Source: Utricularia gibba (lineage: Eukaryota > Streptophyta > Magnoliopsida > Lamiales > Lentibulariaceae). Taken from it: a DNA stretch of 64,000 bases. The notes beneath the pieces are model-generated. The model did not search any database, was not told where the DNA came from, and saw nothing but the letters and a program-made list of their open reading frames with translations. Below, in pieces: positions 10,641 to 22,830 of this stretch. Each line of letters starts with the position of its first letter. The stretch's first letter is position 1. The stretch is taken from assembly GCA_002189035.1 (NCBI GenBank), contig NEEC01000002.1:5045001-5109000 (forward strand), given 5' to 3'. The position numbers were made by a program, and so were the translations under genes.

Positions 10641-13600
10641 GAACTAAACGTGGGCACAAGTAGAGGTCAACCCTTCAACCTGACTAGTCGACTTGTACAT
10701 ATGACCGTTGACTCGTACTCATGTGGAAACAAGTATGAGTTGAGTCCACATTTATGGGTAAGAATCAACTCACCAAGTTAATTCTATTTTTTTGTCACAA
10801 AAAAATTCTTTAAGTCAATGTAATGGCTCATTATCATTCTTTTTTATAAGTCTAATTGTTAGAATCAAGCCGAGTCTAACAAAAGATAGTATCATGATTT
10901 TGATGCTAACGTTTTATTTCTCAGATCTAGGATTTTAAAGAATTACACATTTGGAATACGATTGTCAAGCAATTTCTTCTGTAATTTTGCTCCACTTCAC
11001 CACTTGAAATCGTTTATCTCGATTCTTTGTTTTTTTTGTTTATGCATAATCTTTGTAAATGGTTGAATTGTCGAACCTTTGTGTCTACCACTGTAGGATG
11101 AAAACATTGACATCGATGCTATTGAAATGAAGAATATGTTGAAGATGGTGAAGGTGCTTATTAAACTAGCATGACCATTTTGATTAATTTAATATGATTA
11201 TGGTAAATGTGGTTATACTACCAATTTTTTACATCATATTAAGAATAAACATTATGATTGAAATATTTCAAATCTTAGACAATCGGAATTACATATTGTG
11301 GATTACATATTGTGGATGGTAGTATTAATTCAAAATTTACTTTGATTCGAATATGGCTCAAATTGATTTTTTGGTTAAATTAATTGCTAGTGAAAAATCT
11401 TTTTTAGAAGTTAAGAATCCATTCATTATTTATAAACCTAATGCATCCTTAGTTTGTTTCTTTTTTTTTAGAAGAAAGGCCGTTCGAATTTTGATTAGAA
11501 CAATTCCATAAATGAAACACATTTTTTATTTCTATTTCTACCATCTAAATGTAAATTTTGTTTGATTATGAATAATTGGCACGATATAAATGATGAAAAT
11601 TATATTGTTGTTACCGCTTGTTAGATTAATTCTAATTGGGTCATTGAGAAGAGAATCTTTGGGTTTTGGCCTTAGGATCATCCTCACACTAGTGCACGTA
11701 TTAGTGCTTTAATTATTGATATATGTCATGAATATGTTATATTTGATCACATTTTCTCTATTATTCTTGATAATGCATTTAATAATTGGGTTGATATCAA
11801 ATCTATGAAAACTTCTATGAATCCTATGTTGGCTTGTGCTTTATTCCATTTTAGAAATACATGTCACATTTTAAATTTGTGTGCTCAAGATACTTTGTAA
11901 ATTTTTTAAATTAATACATTACTTAGTTCTAATCATAAGTTAGTCAATGTGTTAAAAATTTATAGTGTGAGCAAAACAAATAGAATTCTACTCTTCGTAT
12001 GCTTTGATCTTTTCTTCCATATAAACAAATTATTGAAATATTTATAGGTATGCATAATGATTTAGAGTGTAAAGTTGAAGATATTGATTTAGATAAATTT
12101 GAGGTTTTTTGATTTAATTTCTATTTTCCATTGTTATACATTATTATTTAGTGATGTTTATTACTCTATTATTCATTAGTACTATCAGTCTTAATTAGCA
12201 TTTCTTTGTTATTTAAAAATATTATAGTGATCATTTTATTTGTTTTGTTATTAAAAAATGATTCCAAAGTTTTTGAAATATTATAATCATATTCATTCTT
12301 TGTATTTAATGGCCAACATGATTGATTATCAACTTAGGTATCTTTTGGTATGATGTTTAGTATTAGAGTGCTTTTAGAAACTAAAGAAAATAAAACCTTT
12401 AAATAGTTGGATTTAATTAGTTTGGTATGATAATTTATTTTATAAGAGATAATAAAATGTGTATTTGGTTAGGTATATTAAAATTCTGATTTTAACGAGA
12501 TTTTGCTATTACACCCTTATCAATTGACGTAATTAATTTTTTCCAAATCCCATCATAAAGCCTCGTGTAAAAGTTCAAGTAGAAGAGTAAAATAGACAAT
12601 TATTATCTTACTCTTACAAAACCTATCTTATTGGTGGGTTCACAAAAATACCCAAAACCCAAGTTTAATAACAAAATTTGGATTTTAGAAACGGGTCATG
12701 AGAAAAGAAAAGTAGTTAACCAAACGAAGTTTTATTTTTAAATCCAATATGTATCCCATAAATAACCACATACCAAACGACCCCTTAAAGTATTAGCCTT
12801 GATTGTTGATTTGAATGTTTATTGCATCGTTTATAATTCTCTTAACATGATTAATGTGGATTTGAATGCTAAAAATATACATGAGATTGGTTTTTCAACT
12901 TTAATGTGGATATTGTGAAATCTGGCTAGTTAGAGGTTGAGAATAACAATGTCGTGGCATCAACCATTGATGATTATTAATTTATGGCACAAATTTCTAC
13001 TTCTTTTAACATGAGAATAAGATCCAATGAGGTTGCATTGTATAATACAATGCATCGATTAAATGACAAGGGGAAGAGTTTTGATATATTTGATTGATAG
13101 AAGAATCAGTCTTCCCGTTATCCAATATTATCATATGTTGCTAAGGATATTTTCATACCTTTAGCTTTCACGGTTGATTTTGAGAGGGCTTTCAATGCTA
13201 GTAGGAAAGTTTTTACTACGAGGAGATTGTATCTGATAAGTAACTTTGGAGGTTTATATATACTTAAAAGATTGGTTGTAAGTTGAACAGAAGTTACAAA
13301 ACATCATAATAAATTATGAGGATGATGAAGAAGATGGTGAAGAGGTAGAAGTTTTTGATGAAGTATGTATTGCGGAGTTTTTCTTTTTTTTTTATTTTCC
13401 TTGAATTTTTTAACTCCATTAAAAATAATCAATATCATTCTTAAGCCTAGATAAATGGGGAGAGAAAACTTGAAAATTTTGATTTTTTGTGTTCATATTT
13501 TTTCAATTGATTTTTGAAATTATTTGAATTTCAATTGTTCGAAATCCTTTTTTTCCATTTTATATTGATTATGTTTTATATAATAGGAGTTTTTTTAACA

Positions 13601-14000
13601 GTATATTTATATTTTATAATAAGGTTTATTGTTATTGAATTATATACTTGTAAAATTATTAAAGTAAGTGCGAGTGACAACTTTTCTTCTATCTTCTTCC
13701 CCATTGTACGACTAGTATGGTTCTATTTACTTTAAGCATACATTTTCATTTATGGTTGTTTTGATTATGATATCTTTATCTTCGTGATCTAAGATTGTGG
13801 ATAATGTTTCTTTTGTTTCATTAAGTGTTTTTTATGATTAGTTGATTCTATTTGTATTGCTTGCTTATACTTACACAAGTCGAATCAAGGGTATACCCAT
13901 GGTGAATTGTAATTGGAGAGTCTATTAGCTCTTTTTTGACTCGTTTGATTTGACTTGAACTCGTATAAGTTGGATACATGATCATTTTAAACATTAACAA
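10640..14000 (+). mobile_element. Degenerate hAT element 2 with BED-finger transposase remnant
   Basis: Fragments in several frames follow hAT transposase order. A BED-finger-like piece reads YDYGKCGYTTNFLHHIKNKH near 11190-11255. A segment with FDSNMAQIDFLVKLIASEKS lies near 11343-11400, and its counterpart exists in the 22.8-24.7 kb hAT. A dimerisation region reads YPILSYVAKDIFIPLAFTVD then FERAFNASRKVF near 13120-13230. The edges (about 10640-10770 and 13860-13990) both carry clusters of GACTCGT/ACGAGT-like words, as hAT subterminal regions do, but I could not define matching terminal repeats or a target duplication. The many stops mean it is dead. Confidence 0.62.
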
Positions 14001-14136
14001 AAAAATTTTTAGATTAATTTAAATAAAAGCACATGAAGAAATTTCTCCTTTGATAAAATTATATAAAAGAATACAACCAAGTGTTCATTCATTCATTATA
14101 ACATTTTTAGTTGTGTCATTAGTAATTTGAGCCACC

Positions 14137-14242
14137 GGCCCAACCGAATCGAATTTTATTTGCATTCCGCAGGTTAAGCCCATATTACGTCGGTTCTGAG
14201 CTTTCTATTGAGGCCCAACATCTCATCAATGAACGAGGCCCA
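14137..14242 (+). promoter_or_regulatory. Four site II (TGGGCY) elements upstream of RPE
   Basis: GGCCCA occurs at 14137-14142, 14212-14217 and 14237-14242, and AGCCCA at 14177-14182. These are reverse complements of TGGGCC/TGGGCT. Site II clusters are known TCP-binding elements in promoters of plant housekeeping genes. They lie 308-413 bp before the RPE start codon, a suitable place. Role inferred from motif density only. Confidence 0.5.
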
Positions 14243-14549
14243 AATTGTTGTTATTTTTGTTGTCCCATTCACAAAACGGGTCACCTAATGATCAATCTTC
14301 ACTGACCTCACCAACCGCCTGCTTCTCCAGAGTCTCCGGCAGCTTTGAGCAAGAGGTGACTTTTCTTATCCCGTGCTTGTGGTGCTTTTGTCATTGTGAT
14401 CTGAAGAATCACAATCTTCGGATCGCATTGATGGAATGGGGAGTCAGAATTCCAAACTGTATTTGAATTTGCAATCTTTTGTGGGTAATTGTAACTGTAT
14501 TAATTCTCTATAACTTTCAAGAACGTTACTGTTGCACATACGAGGAATC

Positions 14550-15952
14550 ATGGTGCAACCGAAAATCGCGCCCTCGATGCTCTCCTCGGACTTCGCGAAC
14601 CTAGCGTCGGAAGCAGAGCGCATGGTTCGCTTCGGAGCGGATTGGCTGCACATGGACATCATGGTACTTCGTTTGCCTTTTCCTGCAGCTTTTATCGAAA
14701 ATCTCATCTTTGAGTCAGTGATGTGATTGATCGTATTTGTTTGTAAGCAATATGCTTGTTGTGGAGCATAATTGCAGTTCATGCTTACGCGTGTTTAATT
14801 GCACTATGGGATTTTATCCACCGTGTTCTGATTTTTCACAGGATGGGTAGGTTGTTCTCCATTAAAACCAGGAAAATACCATGGATGTCGTTGTGTTTTA
14901 ATGTTCTTTTCGATGGAGCCACTGAGATATTCAGATGATGCTTAATCCGAAATTTTTCAGACATTTTGTTCCGAATCTCACCATCGGTGCTCCTGTTATC
15001 GAAAGTCTGAGGAAGCATACCAAGTAAGGACTTCTTTGTTACAGGAAACATGCAAATCAGCTCCTCAAGAATTTTGATTTGAATAAGAGTGCTCTTGAAT
15101 TTCAGTGCATATCTCGACTGCCACCTAATGGTTACAAATCCCCTTGATTATGTTGACTCTTTTGGAAAAGCTGGTGCTTCTGGCTTTACTTTTCATGTCG
15201 AAGTGGCGAAAGGTAGAGATTCTTGCTGCCACATGATTATGCTAAATAACATTGCTGTCATTTGGGTTTTTAGCAACAACCTTTCCCCACAAGGTATAGT
15301 AACCTTCTATACTACAGATAACTGGCGGGAGCTTGTTCAAAAGATCAAATCAAAGGGGATGAAAGCCGGTGTTTCTCTTAAGCCGGGAACCCCAGTTGAA
15401 GAAGTGTATCCGCTTGTAAGATCTTATCTTTTACCCAGCTCATACAACTGAGAATTAAAGTTCTATCTGCTCGTTGTATTTCCAAGCTTGAAGATGAAAT
15501 TCAAGTAGATCTGGTGCTTATAATGACTGTGGAGCCAGGATTCGGCGGGCAAAAGTTTATGCCGGAGATGATGGATAAGGTGTGAATGACTACTACACAC
15601 ACACAGAAACCATTCTCTGGATGCTTGCTCTGTATGTAATAAATACTTCGTCCTTGAAATCTCAGGTCCGATCCCTACGAGCAAAATACCCGGCTCTGGA
15701 TATAGAGGTGAAGCGGCTGGAACCATGGACTTGGCAGGTTCAGAGGAGCAGCCCCAACTGATAAGTTGTTAACACATTTTGTGTGTGCAGGTGGATGGCG
15801 GGTTGGGGCCTTCAACCATCGACTTGGCGGCTGCGGCCGGAGCCAACTGCATTGTAGCTGGAAGTTCCATCTTTGGGGCATCTGATCCGGCTCATGTCAT
15901 ATCTACATTGCGACACAGCGTCATCAACGCCCAAGCCCAGAAACCCCGGTAA
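14550..15952 (+). CDS. RPE: Ribulose-phosphate 3-epimerase, cytosolic form (8 exons including a 5-nt micro-exon)
   Basis: Interconverts ribulose 5-phosphate and xylulose 5-phosphate in the pentose phosphate pathway (EC 5.1.3.1). Exons 14550-14663, 14842-14846, 14961-15023, 15106-15212, 15318-15415, 15487-15579, 15666-15707 and 15791-15952 give 227 residues in frame, the usual length of the cytosolic enzyme. The protein starts directly at [11 protein letters not shown] with no transit peptide, so it should be cytosolic. Family metal ligands are all present: His34 and Asp36 (WLHMDIMDGHF), His67 (LDCHLMV) and Asp176 ([11 protein letters not shown]), plus the loop [12 protein letters not shown]. 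Joining exon 1 to PNLTIGAP requires the GATGG micro-exon at 14842-14846, flanked by cacag and gtaggt. The exon 6 acceptor (15485-15486) is the least certain. TIM-barrel fold by family. No disabling change seen. Confidence 0.93.
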
Positions 15953-16680
15953 TTAATTGTGTGTATACGAATTTCAAATGAATAAAAGGTCATCATGACT
16001 GAGTTTGTTGACCTAGCCGTGTGTCTACTTGCACCAAAATTGATTCCTATCGTTGTTGTTACATGAAACCTATGAACACAAATTCATGTTTTTGATCGAT
16101 TATTTAATTTTATCAAATAAAAATTTATTCAAATTAATATATTTAAATTTTTTGAACAAATTTTTTATTCATATTAATTTATTTAAAATTCCCGATCATA
16201 TATGAATGTTTATCTACATGCATATTTATTAATTATTATATTTATTTATATTTGCAATCGTTAATTATGAATATTTAATATTATAATCAAACAAAATTGA
16301 ATATAGTTAAATATTAATATCGTTTGTGTTCATTCATTTAATTAATCAAATATGAATTTTATGTATATTTATTCTTTTAAATTATTCAAACGAAAATAAA
16401 TAATTTTAATTGAACCTAATATAATTTGAATAAAAGTTGTTCAATCATTTATCAACCTTAATGAGATGGTCCACTTAGTGTGTAAAAACTGTTTAATTCA
16501 TCTTTCTATTTATAAAATATTAGAAAAATAAAAAGAATTATTTAGATTTAATATTTTAATTTTTTTATAAAATTCATGTTAAATCTATCATTTTAAAACA
16601 TTGTGATCCACTTTGGATGGCTATTGTGTTTTTATTAAGGCCCAATATTATTCTTTGTTCTTTCATTTTATCGGGCGTTG
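15953..16680. other. AT-rich DNA 3' of RPE with a dispersed repeat
   Basis: No gene. It contains the partner of the 6.6-kb dispersed repeat (about 16280-16450, inverted) and otherwise A/T-rich sequence. The RPE 3' UTR probably ends within the first few hundred bases; AATAAA at 15982 could serve as its polyadenylation signal. Confidence 0.5.
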
Positions 16681-16899
16681 ATAAACTTTTTTTTTCTGAC
16701 ATTCGATTATTTTTCCTTTTATTTTTTCACCAGCACTGATTCTAATTAGGAGCATATTTTCCATTCATTTTTCTATTGTGCCCTTATTTTATAATATGTA
16801 TTATCGGCTTTGTACACTTCAAAATCATACATAAGTTATTCAACAATTTGCTACAAAACTAAGCGAAAATATTAGAAAAATAGAATATCTACTAAATAA

Positions 16900-18327
16900 C
16901 AATTTATTCCAAATTTACATATAAAAACACAAATAATAATAAAAATTTAAAAAATATTTTAAAATATTAATTAAAACATATAAATTTATTACTAAATATT
17001 ATAATTTAATAAAATAAAAATGATAACAAAATATGTATTATCATCAAATGATCTACACTCTTCAATTATCAATATGGATATATTGAATTGTGATATATAT
17101 AATTTAAAAAATATAAAAAATATGATAAATAGTAGTTGATTGTAACTTTTTATTTTTAACAGTTTGTTGAACATGAATTCTTACAAACATATTCTTCTTA
17201 TCTTTACAAGAAACCATTTGTATTACATATTTATTGATATTGTCTTTTCAAATCATTCAAACACATCGATAAAATCATCAACAACAATTTTTTTCAATTC
17301 GCTACATAAATATAGATGTAAGAAATAAATAGTTACATAAAGTTGTTTCCTAAATATATTTTTTCAATGATTCTCAATGATTTTTTGTAAATATACAATA
17401 TAATCTTTCATTACTTCAACACATTAATTTCATTGTTTCCATTGACTTTGTCATGCTTCCATAAACATATTGTTGTTTCTTTCAACATTTATAATCCTTA
17501 AAAATTTCAAAAAAGATTTAAGTATCATAATGATAACTTCATAATCATTCAAAAAGTTTGCATCTCTAATAATATTTTTAAATTTTTTACCTTTTTTATC
17601 TTTTTCCAATGAGGAATTTGAAAATTATCTATTCAATCCAAACACTTGAAGATCATTCTAACGAGCAACAAAACTAAAGAATGCAAAGAAATTTGATCTA
17701 AATCTAGTTCTTGAAATTACAATGATTTTTCTTTAACTTTTCATTTATCTTAATCATGCAAGCAAATGATCATGATTATATTCAAATTTGGAAATAACAT
17801 TGGTTCTTTCAACAAAATATTTAAGACTAAGTAATATTTCAATATACTTGAACATTAGATTGACACAATAGGCACTATAAAATGATCAAAAAGTGTACCA
17901 TAGTATTCCTCAAGTAATCTTCCTATTTTACAATAATTAATTGCATGATCTGTAATAACTTAAATAAAATTTTTAGCTCTAATCTATTTAATTAATTGCA
18001 CAAATAATAACAACAATTGACATCTTTAACTTTGGAAGATAAATCCACATATTTCTAAAATTCATTGTCATTTTGACTATATAATAGAAAATTGACCAAA
18101 GATTTTGATGATATATCAATCCAACCATCTATCATTGATGTAAAGTCTGTCTCAATCCTACTATTTCTCTTTATTACTTCCACCACCACAATAAGTACCA
18201 ATTTCATTTCCAAAATTGGATGTTTTTAAATCAGATATATCATAATCACTAGTTGAGTACGATCATTCTTAAATGATTTAGGATGTAGAGTTACATAAAT
18301 ATCAACTTTCACATTCAAAGGAACCTT
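16900..18327 (-). pseudogene. DUF659-type hAT transposase relic, C-terminal part (split element)
   Basis: Read on the minus strand, about 18170-17850 shows the DUF659 order of hAT-like transposases: TDFTSMIDGWIDISSKSLVN, then FLLYSQNDNEF, a Val-Lys-Asp-rich stretch, and an ITDHA-type remnant. Many stops and frameshifts interrupt it. The missing N-terminal BED finger of the same element lies at 25617-25800, beyond a 7.3-kb insertion whose 8-bp target duplication joins the two halves. Sequence below 17700 is too decayed to follow with confidence. Dead element. Confidence 0.6.
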
Positions 18328-19162
18328 TAGAGCTGGACAAGAATACGGGTTGGCCTGGGTATCCGGCGGGTTGACCCGTGATGGGTCCAACCCGTTACTC
18401 ATAACCGTCCAAATTTGTTATGGGATGGGTCAAAGGTGCATAGGTAGGGGTCGAGCCGGCGGGTCAGTCAAAATGGGCCTGTAATATAATCTATCAAGAA
18501 GAGCCGGGCTGTGATAACACATATTTTTGAGTGTTTAAGAGTAGGAGAATGTCTAATATTTCGCCATAAAACTCAAGTTCTAGCATGACATTTTATGCTT
18601 TTGTGATTAGTATTGCAGTCGTGTGTTTTTCCAACCTCAGTTCCCTATGAGCCGAAAAGAGCACATTGAAATTGCAGAGGATATGGACAAAAAGCAAAAG
18701 GAATTACAATCAAAGCAAAAGGAAGAGAAGAAAATGATTTTTGTGATGATAAGAGTGAGAAGGAGAGGTCTCCCATTGGAAAACATGCCACACATTTCTG
18801 GGGATGATTGAAAAAAATCGCAAGAATACACAGGAGAAGGAGGAGGACGATCCATAAAAACAAGCTTGCTTTTGAAGATTTCTTCCACTCTTGAAGAACA
18901 CTATTCTTAGCTAAGAACATTTCTAGCTTTACTACATGAACAATTTATTGTTTCTGTTTCTATTATATACCATTTGTTGTTATTTAACTTCGAGAACAAA
19001 ATGTTTCTTAGGATATGTTATGAAAATACTTTCTTTTCTCTTATCATGAGCAGCTAAAGTACCTAATGGTGTTTTGGGGTAAATGGGTTAGTAAGTTTGT
19101 TGTTCACTAAATCAAATTTACCAACTGTCATATTCTTTCCTTACAAATGAGGATAGATCCAA

Positions 19163-19420
19163 GATGGTGCAGCAAGGTGCATTTGAGGCTTGGGGAAGAC
19201 GGTGGGTGCAATAAGGTGCATTTGGAATTTGGGGAAGGCAATGGGTACAGTAGGAAGCATTTGGGGCTTGGGGAAATGGTGGGTGCAGCAAGGTGCATTT
19301 GAGGTTTGGGGAAGGTATTGAGTGATGCAATGTGCATTTGGGACTTAGGGAAGGTGGTAGGTGAAGCAGGTGCATTTGGGGCTTAGAGAAGGTGGTGCAA
19401 CAGGGTACATTTAGGGGAAG
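19163..19420. repeat. 39-bp minisatellite, about 7 units
   Basis: The core GGTGCATTTG-GG-TTGGGGAA recurs with TGC positions at 19178, 19217, 19256, 19294, 19333, 19371 and 19405, a period of 38-39 bp. Since 39 is a multiple of three, all frames stay open for long stretches, which explains repetitive open frames on the minus strand that are not genes. Confidence 0.85.
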
Positions 19421-19770
19421 GGGAACATGAGTGGTTTAGATACCGGAAGCCTAAATTAGAATATTTATTTTGTTATTTGGGTCATTTAATTTGAAGATAT
19501 TATTATTTTCATTTTATTGTATTTTTTTGTAGTATTCATATCTTGTTCTTATATAATAGCGTTAATGATATTCCATTTAATTTGAAAATATTATTGTTCA
19601 ATACACTGTATTCATGTCTACTTATGCTTTGTGTTAGTATTCTTGGGGGATATTTACTTCATTATTTTACATATCTCAATATGATAGTAAATAAATATGT
19701 ATCATTCTTCATTTTGTTATCTTTTCACTATTTAATTCCACTATATGCTTCTCATGTTTAGGTGCTACAA

Positions 19771-20700
19771 ATGAAAGACAATCGAAGTAAGATACCAATA
19801 AAAAGAATTGGAAAAATTGCTACTTGGGATACAAATTGGACACATATATTATTAGCAGCCATTATTGCTGAAATTTCTAAAGACAATAGACCCATTATCA
19901 CTTTTTGATCAAAAGGATGAGAGAATATTATAAATGCTGTTAATGAAAAAGTTCATATCATCTACAACTTGAAGTGTATCAAGAATAAGCATAATGAGCT
20001 TCGAAGTGAATGAAATCTTTGGAGGCAATTAATCGACAGATCGGGTATTATATTTCACCCAAATGGAACAATAAACATGGATCTTCATTGATGGACTGAT
20101 CGTTTAGCTGTAAGTTTTCACTTATGGCCATTTTTTGTTATGTGAATTCAATATTTATTATTTTTTGTAGTTAGAAATTATTGCTTGTTATGTTTTATTC
20201 TATATAGGAGAATAGTCAATAGAGCAAGTTTGAGACTAGAACACCCATGTTCTCTGATTTATTAGCTCAAGTTTTGATTCGGTAATTGGTTATGGACAAA
20301 GAAAATATATTCCTACTCATAATATTGAGGTTTCTAATGATGATTGTAATGATGATGTTGATGCTTTGTTATCTACTAAAAATGCATTGCTAGAGGTAGA
20401 AGATTTTGGATATTCATTGGGCACACAATATACTTCACCTGAGTTATCAACTTTGTACTCTAAAGAGGTAAATAGCAAGCTAGCTATTCAAACTAAACGC
20501 AAAAGGATTGCTAAAGTGAGCAATAGTAATCGAATTGTTAAATCATCTGAGATAATGGTTGCAATTTCAACAAAAGTAGAGTTGGAGAGCTTAAAGTCTT
20601 AAAAATACTCTATTGGAAAATGCATTGAGATGTTAGATGACACAGATGCAGGAGGTCAAACTTATTTGCATGCTTTGAAGCTGTTCAAGAATTTTTTTTC
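19771..20700 (+). pseudogene. PIF/Harbinger accessory Myb/SANT-like DNA-binding protein, decayed
   Basis: Harbinger elements encode a Myb/SANT-like DNA-binding partner for their transposase. From ATG at 19771 the frame reads IATWDTNWTHILLAAIIAEI at about residues 15-34, typical of that domain (WT..ll..l..E), then a stop. The order continues in broken frames with KNKHNELRSE and WRQLIDRSG near 19985-20045, WTDR before an intron-like gtaagt (about 20110), and near 20605-20690 YSIGKCIEMLDDTDAG and YLHALKLFKN, the conserved C-terminal part. At least two stops break it. It precedes the transposase in the same orientation, as in intact elements. Confidence 0.68.
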
Positions 20701-20713
20701 TTTATAATCACAC

Positions 20714-22000
20714 ATGGAGATTGAGAATACTCGCATTTCTTTGCTTCCAATGACGTCTTTCTTTAACAATGCATCGTTTTATGACTCTTCTGACGATGAT
20801 GAGGAGACCAAGGAAACTCAACAACGTGCAAAGTTCATCAACATTCAAATGGCTCAATTAAAGCTTCTTAGAGAGTATCACGAGTACTTCCTTGTGAAGC
20901 AACCAACATATGATCGAGAAACTAGTGTATGGTCTTTATTGCTATCAATGTTGAATGGCCACGACGCTCATGCATATAATGAGTTGCGAATGCATAGCCG
21001 TGTGTTCTTACGATTTTGTGAGATCCTTGTGGACAATTATGGGCTATCCAAAAGGAAATTTGTTCTCATAGAAGATGATGCCGCTATTTTCTTAAGAAGG
21101 GTTGGCAAAGGAGAAGCTTACTCTAATTTACTAGAATTCTTTGATCACAGGAGAGATACTATTCATAGTGCTTTCCACAATGTCTTCAAAGTAGTTAATT
21201 GGATGATAGTGGAGTGGATTATACCAAAACACAATAATAGATAGATTCATCCTTTTTTCATAAATAACACCAGGTATTCTTACTTTAGTAACTGTATTGG
21301 TGCCATAGATGGAACTTATATCAAAGCATGTGTTTTTGAAGCTGAAAAGGGTGCGATACATTGGTCATAAGGGATATCCTATCCAAAACGTACTTGTTGT
21401 TTGTGATTTCGATATGCGTTTTACTTATGTTATAGCTGGCTTTGAAAGAATAACTCATGGTAGTAGGATTCTTAAAGATTGCATTAACAATGAGTGTCTC
21501 CACTTTCCAATAATACCCCTAGGTAAATATTATGTGATAGATGCTAGATTTTCCAACACTACTGGATTTATGACACCTTATCATTGTGAGCGATATCACC
21601 TGCTAGATTTTCGACGTAGAACAATTAGAGGATACAAAAATTCATGAGAGTACTTCAATCACAGACATTCTTCACTCCGAAATATAATCAAGAGATCATT
21701 TGGAGTATAGAAAAAGAGATTCCATATGGTGAATGATGTACCAATAAATATGAAATTTAAACACTAAGTGAGACTAGTAGTAGCTAGAATGACTATACAC
21801 AATTGACTGCTGAAGATGATGGCGCTCATCTCTCAGAATTTGAAGGTGCAAGTAGTAATATGCCTAATAATAGTGAGTTAAAAGAAGATGAAGAACATAT
21901 GGATAAAAGTGAAAATTAGAAATCTGATCAATCTATGGATGCTCTTTGTAATTCTATTACAAATCAGTTTTGGGCTACTTATCGAGAATGTAATGTAGTG
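20714..22000 (+). pseudogene. PIF/Harbinger transposase (DDE_Tnp_4 / HARBI1-like), decayed
   Basis: Frames 20714-21244 and 21309-21647 together follow the Harbinger nuclease order. An N-terminal acidic/helical part comes first, then FLRFCEILVDNYGLSKRKFV, a GKGE region, then IGAIDGTYIKACVFEAEK near 21300 with the first catalytic Asp. GYPIQNVLVVCDFDMRFTYV and YYVIDARFSNTTGFMTPYHC follow. The last block, EYFNHRHSSLRNIIKRSFGV near 21650-21710, carries Lys where active relatives have the catalytic Glu (NVIERCFG). Stops at 21242-21244 and after, plus this substitution, show it is inactive. It lies inside the 7.3-kb hAT element with its Myb-like partner upstream. The outer Harbinger termini were not found. 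Confidence 0.78.
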
Positions 22001-22830
22001 CCTTTAATTTTTTATTTTTCAGTTTTATGTGCTATGTTTTGATAATTTCTTTTCAAGATTATTTACAATGCATGTGTATTAATATAGCATAAGAAAATAT
22101 TCTAATAATCAAGGGTACATAGGTAATTTAAATATTACTACTACTTACCTAAAATCTACTTCTACAATTTCACTTCTACTTATTACTAACTTCTACTTAT
22201 TAATAATTTCAAATAGACTACTTCTACTTTTTCTGCATTTACTTGTACAATAACTTCTATTTGTCAATAAGTATATTATTGATTAAGTTGCACAGACTAC
22301 ACCCTAAAACTCTTAAAGCACCACCTATTTCATCTTAGGTACAATCAAGTTCAAAATTTTGTTGCTTTTCTATACTGTATTTTATCGTAAATCTGCTTTA
22401 GTCCTAGTTAAGACTAAATCTATCAACGTAACACTGATTGCATGCATTCACAATCACATGACAAGCACCTACTCTTCGTACTTGACCTTAAACACTATAC
22501 TCATAATTATATTATGTTTGAATGTGTATTAGATTTATAAATTTTATTTGATAGAAGAGTTTGTAATTTTAACGATGTTATTAATTTTTTTGTTTATTAG
22601 ACTATTCAACCGTTAGAATTCAATCTCTTTGATGTATGTGAATATTATAAAGTCCCAATTCACCACAATATAAATAGATGGGCTAATAACGTTTTTCAAA
22701 TGTTTGTGCCCTTCCGCTTGATACTTTTGTGCTGTTTATTCTGCATTTAGGAGATTAATTCTGCATTATCAAAGGCTTTCGGACCAAAATTGAAGCTAAA
22801 TCCCTAGAACCCACGTGCTTTGCAGTGTTT
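22000..22830. other. Transposon-internal non-coding DNA
   Basis: No coding signal. A CTTCTAC/TTACT-rich stretch at about 22140-22270 repeats CTACTT-like words and may be a Harbinger subterminal region. The part near 22730-22850 leads into the hAT transposase remnant. Confidence 0.4.

Noticed and set aside
19118-19375. Minus-strand Pro/Leu-rich repeat protein
   Set aside because: It is a by-product of the 39-bp minisatellite, whose period is a multiple of three.
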